Of a stretch of 6,296 nucleotides of DNA, positions 4,635 to 6,296 are shown piece after piece. Source of the stretch: Tannerella sp. (GTDB lineage: Bacteria; Bacteroidota; Bacteroidia; Bacteroidales; Tannerellaceae). The translations under genes and the position numbers were made by a program. The stretch spans positions 1-6,296 of the forward strand of contig JAITMT010000107.1 of NCBI GenBank assembly GCA_031277235.1, written 5' to 3'. Each line of letters begins with the position of its first letter. Within the stretch, counting starts at the first letter, position 1. The notes beneath the pieces were generated by a model, which had not been told where the DNA came from, did no database searches, and was given only the letters and a program-made list of their open reading frames with translations.

Positions 4635-4961
4635 ATGGGAGCAACAAGAACAGATCATTATTCTGATATTCAGAATGATATTGCTAAAATAGCCAAAGCG
4701 TTGGGACATCCGGCACGGGTAGCAATCGTGGAATATCTTGTTAAAACGAATGCCTGCATTTGCGGCGACATCGTGAACGAATTGCCGTTGGCGCAACCCA
4801 CTGTTTCCCAGCATTTAAAAGAACTGAAAAACGCCGGATTGATAAAGGGAAACATCGAAGGAAACGCCATTTGCTATTGCATTAACGAAAAAACTTTCAA
4901 CACTTTGAAAGAATATTTTTCGGAAATCATATTTGCGGTAACCGGCCAAAAATGTTGCTAA
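4635..4961 (+). CDS. arsR: ArsR-family metalloregulatory repressor (probable arsenite sensor)
   Basis: The 108-residue protein is a winged helix-turn-helix of typical ArsR/SmtB length. ALGHPARVAIVEYL (22-35) is the characteristic start of the fold, and QPTVSQHLKELKNAGLI (54-70) contains the recognition helix. The motif CICGD at 41-45 provides Cys41 and Cys43, like the CVC motif of arsenite- or antimonite-sensing ArsR proteins. Further cysteines are at 80, 82 and 107-108, and the C-terminal pair could supply extra metal ligands. Binding of As(III) would release the protein from its operator. The ATG at 4635 lies about 24 bases behind the predicted transcription start. The nitroreductase gene follows after 52 bases and a methyltransferase of the ArsM type after that, which supports an arsenic role. 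The exact metal specificity is inferred from motif and context. Confidence 0.9.
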   Translation: MGATRTDHYSDIQNDIAKIAKALGHPARVAIVEYLVKTNACICGDIVNELPLAQPTVSQHLKELKNAGLIKGNIEGNAICYCINEKTFNTLKEYFSEIIFAVTGQKCC

Positions 4962-4983
4962 AAAAAATATATTCAGAATAATC

Positions 4984-4997
4984 GCAATATTACAATA
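4984..4997. promoter_or_regulatory. Second copy of the candidate operator motif
   Basis: GCAATATTACAATA differs at one base from the site at 4605-4618 in the arsR promoter. It lies in the 52-base gap between arsR and the nitroreductase gene and ends 16 bases before the ATG at 5014. An 11-base ATATTCAGAAT stands just upstream (4969-4979). No TTTG/TAnnTTTG promoter is visible in this gap, so this may be an internal operator or a chance match. Confidence 0.35.
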
Positions 4998-5013
4998 CAA
5001 CAAATAAACAACA

Positions 5014-5751
5014 ATGGAAAACGAAAAACGATTCAGTGAAATTGTAAATTTCCGCCGTTCGACCCGTCATTATGACAACAGTAAGGCATTGGACCCGGAA
5101 AAAGTAAAATCGTGTATAGAACTGGCGACGTTGGCTCCCAATTCTTCCAACATGCAGTTATGGGAATTTTATCACGTTACCGATACCGGAATTTTACAGA
5201 AACTTGCCCGTGCCTACCACAGTCAAATGGCTGCAACAACAGCGCAAGAAATGGTTGTGTTCGTGACAAGGCAGGATTTGTTTCGGAAAAGAGCCAGGAA
5301 AATGATGGAACTGGAAATACAGAATGTACTGAAAAACAGTCAGCCGCAGAAGCACGAAAAGAGAATAAAACGCTGGCGGCAATATTACGGAATCGTGATG
5401 CCGCTACTCTATGCGCGGTTTTTCGGCGTATTGGGTTTCATCAGGAAAACGGTTGGAATTTTAGTCGGAATTTTCCGTCCGTCCATGTATCAACTCTCTG
5501 AAAGTGATATGCGTGTGGTGGTGCACAAAACCTGCGGCTTGGCGGCGCAGACTTTCATGCTGGCAATGGCTGAAACAGGCTATGATACTTGTCCGATGGA
5601 AGGTTTCGACAGCCGAATGGTGAAAAAGATTTTGAAACTTCCCTTTGGCGCCGGAATCAATATGGTGATTTCCTGCGGCATACGAAAAGAAGGCGGCATC
5701 TGGGGCGACAGAATGCGTATCCCGTTTGATGAAGTGTACAGGAGGATTTAG
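5014..5751 (+). CDS. Nitroreductase-family FMN oxidoreductase
   Basis: The 245-residue protein resembles the nitroreductase superfamily: homodimeric flavoproteins that reduce nitro groups, quinones or other acceptors with NAD(P)H. FRRSTRHYD (13-21) is the usual N-terminal FMN-phosphate-binding stretch, APNSSNMQLWEF (41-52) the second flavin contact, GYDTCPMEGFD (189-199) the region near the isoalloxazine ring, and GGIWGDRM (227-234) the C-terminal part. Between about residues 90 and 160 there is a long insertion: a basic, helix-forming segment followed by a hydrophobic run (127-154) that could be an active-site lid or could lie on the membrane. The substrate cannot be told. It lies 52 bases after arsR and 119 bases before arsM without a visible promoter of its own, so it is probably cotranscribed with them and may serve in arsenic or organoarsenical detoxification. 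The ATG at 5014 follows an A-rich leader with no Shine-Dalgarno site. Confidence 0.87.
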   Translation: MENEKRFSEIVNFRRSTRHYDNSKALDPEKVKSCIELATLAPNSSNMQLWEFYHVTDTGILQKLARAYHSQMAATTAQEMVVFVTRQDLFRKRARKMMELEIQNVLKNSQPQKHEKRIKRWRQYYGIVMPLLYARFFGVLGFIRKTVGILVGIFRPSMYQLSESDMRVVVHKTCGLAAQTFMLAMAETGYDTCPMEGFDSRMVKKILKLPFGAGINMVISCGIRKEGGIWGDRMRIPFDEVYRRI

Positions 5752-5870
5752 AATTTTCAAACGATACGGATTGGAAAAGAAAAATAATCTTAGGCGTCGT
5801 TTTTAGCGTAAAAATAGGATATGCGTTATTAAAGGAAATAAAAAATATGTAAAATTTTAATAAATCAACA

Positions 5871-6296
5871 ATGAATACAAACGAACAAATCAAAGAAATC
5901 GTAAAGCAAAAATACAGTGAAATTGCTTTGCAGGACAAGGAAACCAATGCCGCATCCTGTTGTGGTGCAGGCGGTTGCTCCACAGAAGTGTATAATATTA
6001 TGAGCGACGATTATTCGGAACTCAACGGCTACAATCCCGATGCGGATTTAAGTTTGGGCTGCGGTTTGCCCACGCAATTTGCCAGAATCAAAAAAGGCGA
6101 CACCGTGATAGATTTGGGCAGCGGCGCAGGAAACGACTGTTTCGTGGCAAGAGCCGAAACCGGCGAAACCGGAAAAGTAATCGGTATAGATTTCACCGAA
6201 GCAATGATTGAAAAAGCCCGTGCCAACGCCGAAAAATTGGGTTTCAACAATGTGGAATTTCGCCGGGGCGATATTGAAAAAATGCCTGTAACCGCA
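5871..6296 (+). CDS. arsM: Arsenite S-adenosylmethionine methyltransferase, N-terminal part (3' end outside window)
   Basis: The reading frame starts at the ATG at 5871 and stays open to the window edge, giving 142 residues of a protein that is usually about 270 long. It opens with MNTNEQIKEIVKQKYSEIA, then the cysteine-rich CCGAGGC (Cys30, 31, 36), then a region around DADLSLGCGLP (59-67) with Cys64. SAM-binding motif I VIDLGSGAGND is at 79-89, the acidic end of strand 2 at GIDFTEAM (105-112), and RRGDIEKMP near the end. This is the pattern of ArsM/AS3MT proteins, which methylate As(III) in the cytoplasm; Cys64 would correspond to the conserved N-terminal arsenic-binding cysteine. The remaining two catalytic cysteines lie beyond the window. 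The A-rich leader TAAATCAACAATG nearly repeats that of the nitroreductase gene. The gap before it (5752-5870) shows no promoter or terminator, so it probably belongs to the arsR operon. Confidence 0.92.
   Translation, partial: MNTNEQIKEIVKQKYSEIALQDKETNAASCCGAGGCSTEVYNIMSDDYSELNGYNPDADLSLGCGLPTQFARIKKGDTVIDLGSGAGNDCFVARAETGETGKVIGIDFTEAMIEKARANAEKLGFNNVEFRRGDIEKMPVTA

Noticed and set aside
4351..4647. Open frame of 98 codons on the minus strand
   Set aside because: It covers the three-hairpin element and the ars promoter in antisense and overlaps the start of arsR. No family resemblance is seen and no promoter is visible on that strand.
5733..5851. Start-less open frame overlapping the nitroreductase end, reading WKRKIILGVVFSVKIGYALL
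   Set aside because: The translation looks like a small membrane segment, but there is no ATG, GTG or TTG in frame before it, and it could only be reached by a frameshift from the nitroreductase. An AT-rich gap of this length can stay open by chance.

Overview
The window looks like chromosomal DNA of a Bacteroidales-type Bacteroidota. The support is the gene set and order (sigma-54-type activator, lptE, a TPR protein, secG), A-rich leaders with little Shine-Dalgarno signal, and two promoters that match the Bacteroides-type consensus TTTG-N19-TAnnTTTG exactly. GC looks moderate in the core genes and lower around the arsenic genes. This assignment rests on recognition and not on a database search.

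Layout. (1) 1-316: the C-terminal SPASM end of a radical SAM protein whose start lies outside the window. (2) 323-3417: a complete transcription unit with a consensus promoter, a sigma-54-type AAA+ activator without a sensor domain, an LptE-family outer-membrane lipoprotein (ATGA overlap with the activator), a TPR-ended protein of unknown function, secG, and a strong intrinsic terminator. All four genes are packed within a few bases of each other, which suggests a shared envelope-biogenesis or secretion unit. (3) 3418-4560: about 1.1 kb without a convincing gene. It is filled with short palindromes, a 31-bp perfect inverted repeat, a 34-bp imperfect inverted repeat, direct repeats and a 10-bp tandem repeat. 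(4) 4575-6296: an arsenic-type operon, with a consensus promoter, an ArsR-family repressor, a nitroreductase-family flavoprotein, and the first 142 codons of an arsenite methyltransferase (ArsM). The arsM frame is open at the window edge.

How the genes fit together. The core unit probably links LPS transport (LptE) and protein export (SecG) under a promoter upstream of the activator gene. The activator has an unusual GSFTDA version of the GAFTGA loop. In the arsenic operon, ArsR probably represses its own promoter, whose start region overlaps an AT-rich palindrome. A 14-base near-copy of that site lies before the nitroreductase gene. ArsM would methylate trivalent arsenic with S-adenosylmethionine.

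The most unusual part is the repeat region. About eleven hairpins there have three-base loops that are only GAA/TTC or AAC/GTT while their stems differ in sequence. Some are built into larger symmetrical composite elements. This looks like a family of non-autonomous palindromic elements between the core unit and the accessory arsenic genes.
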